Position numbers and translations under genes: made by a program. A DNA stretch of 64,000 bases from JABCYV01 sp963696025. GTDB lineage: Bacteria > Acidobacteriota > Terriglobia > Terriglobales > Acidobacteriaceae. Below the pieces are notes generated by a model, which saw only the letters and a program-made list of their open reading frames with translations, was not told the DNA's origin and did not search any database. Shown one piece after another: positions 62,036-64,000 of the stretch. The stretch lies in NCBI GenBank assembly GCA_963696025.1, contig CAVOII010000009.1:124001-188000 (forward strand), written 5' to 3'. Position 1 is the stretch's first letter. Every line of letters begins with the position of its first letter.

Positions 62036-64000
62036 ATGAGCAGCTCGTTATTCGCAGCCAATTCCAAGGCAGACGTTAAATGCTCAAAACTCAAAAGACG
62101 GATCGTTCTGGCTGTGGTGCTGCTTATCCCGTATCTTCTTCTGGCGCAGAGCTATCGCGGCTCCATCCGCGGCAAGGTTTCCGATCCCAGCGGAGCCGTG
62201 GTCGCTGGCGCCAAGGTGACGGCCAAGAGCGACGCGACTGGACTGGTCCGCGGAACCATCACCGGCGCGGATGGCGCCTACGTATTAGCAGAACTGCCCG
62301 CCGGTGAGTACGTGGTGCTAGTCGAATCCACGGGACTTTCGACCGCGGCCCAAAACGTCGTTGTGAATGTTGGCCTCGACACCACCGCCGACTTCGATTT
62401 GACCAAGTTCGAAAGAAAAGTCGAGCAAGTGTTGGTCACGGGCGAGGCGCCCGTCATTGAGACCTCGCGCGATGTACTGGGCGAGGTGGTGGACGAGAAG
62501 CTGGTTACCGAACTTCCGCTCAACGGCCGTGACTTTGGCAAGCTGGTGGCATTGGTACCAGGTGCGACTGTCGAGCCTTCTGGAGTCGCCGCCGTGCAGA
62601 GTGGATTTGGACAGTTCAGCATCAACGGTAACCGCGACCGGTCTAACAATTACACCCTTGACGGAACCGACAACAACGATCCTTTTTTCAACAATTCCGC
62701 GCTAAACCAGACGGGCATCGGTGGAGCGCCCGCGTCACTGCTGCCGATTGATGCCATTCAGGAATTCAATCTGCAGTCACAGTTCGCGGCTGAATATGGG
62801 CGGAACAGCGGGTCGGTGATCAACATTCTGACCAAGTCCGGGACGAATCAGCTCCATGGCTCCGCTTTCGAATTCCTGCGCAACAGCGCGCTCGATGCCC
62901 GAAACTATTTCAATCGCGACCCTGCCCTCAAGACCGGATTCAAGAACAATCAGTTTGGCGGCTCGTTAGGTGGACCCATCATCAAAAACAGGACCTTCTT
63001 CTTTGGCGCATACGAAGGGCAGCGCGAGCGCGTAGGTTCCGACTTCACTTTCCTGGTGCCGACTCAAACGCAGATTACGAACGCGCAGACTTTGGCCCTA
63101 GCCAATGGAATCACGCCTAGTAGCGCGTTGACCAATCTTTTGGGTTTCTTCCCCGCGCCCACCGGCTCCAACGGGAGTGTGGGAACGGTGCCCGGCACGG
63201 TGGCGGACAAGAACGATGGCAACAATCTTATCGCCAAGATCGATCACCAGCTCAGCTCCAACCAATCGCTCACCGGGCGCTATGCTTTCTCCCAGAGCAC
63301 CCAGATTTTCCCCTTGGGTGGTCTGGGAACTGGAGCTGCCTCCCGCCTGGCCCGGTTTGCTCAGACGTCGCCGGCCCGGGTGCAGGTGGTCTCCGCCAGC
63401 CTGCTTTCCACCGTGAGCACTACTAAGATCAATGAGGTACGCTTCGGCTACAGCCGCTACCGTACATCGTTCGAGCCGAAGGACATCAACTTCAACCCAA
63501 ATTCCATCGGCATTGATTTTGGTACCGGTCTGCTAAGCGTGCCGGAGGTCGACTTCGGCGGCACCTTTGAGAACCTGGGTGCCAGCGCTTTTCTTCCGCA
63601 TGGCCGCACCAGCGGAAGCTTTCAGGTTCTCGACAATTTCACTTGGTTGAAGGGTCGGCACACGATCAGGTTCGGTGGAGAGGTTCGCCGAATCATCATC
63701 GAGAGCTTTAACGACAGTCTGTCGAGAGGGCAGGTTGAATTCGGCTCCTCAACCTTTGGCGCCGGAGGAAGCGGAATTTGCCCCGCGACTTTCACGGCGG
63801 CGCAATGCAGCGATCCCGCCATCACCACGCTGGCGAATTTCTACTTGGGATCACCTTTTTCCGTGTCCGCCAATGCAGGCAATACTCAGCGCACAACCTA
63901 CAACAATGGCTTGAGTTTTTTTGCGCAGGACGATTTTCGAGCCAACTCCAAATTAACCATAAATTACGGCTTGAGATGGGAATACTTTGGCCCGTTGAGC
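62036..64000 (+). CDS. Partial TonB-dependent receptor with carboxypeptidase-regulatory-like domain
   Basis: The ATG at 62036 has GGGAG upstream; the frame is open to the window edge (655 residues seen). Order: signal (RIVLAVVLLIPYLLLAQS), carboxypeptidase-regulatory-like domain (about 45-115; GSIRGKVSDPSGAVVAGAKV), plug (about 145-260; TELPLNGRDFGKLVALVPGA, then NYTLDGTDNNDPFF) and the first barrel strands (AEYGRNSGSVINILTKSGTN; SLGGPIIKNRTFFFGAYEG). Same class as the receptor at 11-14.5 kb but clearly different in sequence. Probable outer-membrane import of a glycan or peptide. The barrel end is outside the window. Confidence 0.92.
   Translation, partial: MSSSLFAANSKADVKCSKLKRRIVLAVVLLIPYLLLAQSYRGSIRGKVSDPSGAVVAGAKVTAKSDATGLVRGTITGADGAYVLAELPAGEYVVLVESTGLSTAAQNVVVNVGLDTTADFDLTKFERKVEQVLVTGEAPVIETSRDVLGEVVDEKLVTELPLNGRDFGKLVALVPGATVEPSGVAAVQSGFGQFSINGNRDRSNNYTLDGTDNNDPFFNNSALNQTGIGGAPASLLPIDAIQEFNLQSQFAAEYGRNSGSVINILTKSGTNQLHGSAFEFLRNSALDARNYFNRDPALKTGFKNNQFGGSLGGPIIKNRTFFFGAYEGQRERVGSDFTFLVPTQTQITNAQTLALANGITPSSALTNLLGFFPAPTGSNGSVGTVPGTVADKNDGNNLIAKIDHQLSSNQSLTGRYAFSQSTQIFPLGGLGTGAASRLARFAQTSPARVQVVSASLLSTVSTTKINEVRFGYSRYRTSFEPKDINFNPNSIGIDFGTGLLSVPEVDFGGTFENLGASAFLPHGRTSGSFQVLDNFTWLKGRHTIRFGGEVRRIIIESFNDSLSRGQVEFGSSTFGAGGSGICPATFTAAQCSDPAITTLANFYLGSPFSVSANAGNTQRTTYNNGLSFFAQDDFRANSKLTINYGLRWEYFGPLS

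Noticed and set aside
1..64000. CRISPR array, insertion sequence, integrase or prophage
   Set aside because: No regularly spaced repeats, transposase or integrase motifs were seen in any frame; the Bug pseudogene near tRNA-Val is the only sign of transfer.

Overview
The window looks like a piece of chromosome from an Acidobacteriota bacterium, probably of the Terriglobia/Koribacter type. The grounds are the combination of very large TonB-dependent receptors with an N-terminal carboxypeptidase-regulatory-like domain, many exported TPR proteins, an ASPIC/UnbV (CRTAC1-like) beta-propeller, TPR-multihaem cytochromes, Ser/Thr kinases with TPR tails, and a moderately high GC content. This assignment is inferred from gene content; there is no rRNA gene in the window.

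Layout. 1-4.8 kb: minus-strand envelope and lipid genes (partial GT39/TPR membrane protein, GT2, LpxH-like phosphoesterase, YggX, PgsA and a small protein coupled to PgsA). 4.9-14.5 kb: minus-strand sugar operon reading from TonB receptor to exported TPR protein to two SDR dehydrogenases to a FucP permease, with a divergent IclR regulator at 14.8 kb. 15.7-19.7 kb: a pair of exported TPR/multihaem cytochromes. 19.8-27.5 kb: RhaT permease, CRTAC1-like propeller coupled to an FAH-family hydrolase, GFO/IDH oxidoreductase, L-fuconate dehydratase, 6-deoxysugar mutarotase and a lactonase. Together these give every step of the non-phosphorylative L-fucose (6-deoxyhexose) route: sugar to lactone to acid to 2-keto-3-deoxy acid to 2,4-diketo acid to pyruvate plus lactate.

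27.5-33.3 kb holds a second, unassigned catabolic cluster: class III CoA-transferase, divergent IclR, MaoC hydratase, a substrate-binding-protein homologue with no visible signal peptide, a second MaoC that has lost its catalytic His, and a convergent two-gene UxaA/SuyAB-type lyase. I consider this the best candidate for an undescribed pathway. 34.5 kb carries tRNA-Val(GAC), followed by DUF1330 and a frameshifted orphan Bug/TctC receptor.

36-64 kb is mostly housekeeping and signalling: STAS protein, LysR divergent from a leuA that lacks the usual regulatory domain, leuB, GT2, HD-GYP response regulator, rhomboid, EamA, a frameshifted POTRA-only protein, YraQ-type permease, class III aminotransferase, MOSC protein, GAF/zinc-ribbon protein, a large STPK-TPR protein, an ECF-type sigma overlapping a second STPK, RpiA, a dipeptidase homologue, an F420/FMN-type oxidoreductase, an apparently exported SAM hydrolase, and the start of another TonB receptor running off the right edge. 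No CRISPR array, transposase or phage gene was seen.

Three genes are broken by single small frameshifts (SDR start at 7.97 kb, Bug receptor at 35.76 kb, POTRA protein at 46.9 kb). They may be real decay or assembly errors, and the sequence alone cannot tell which.
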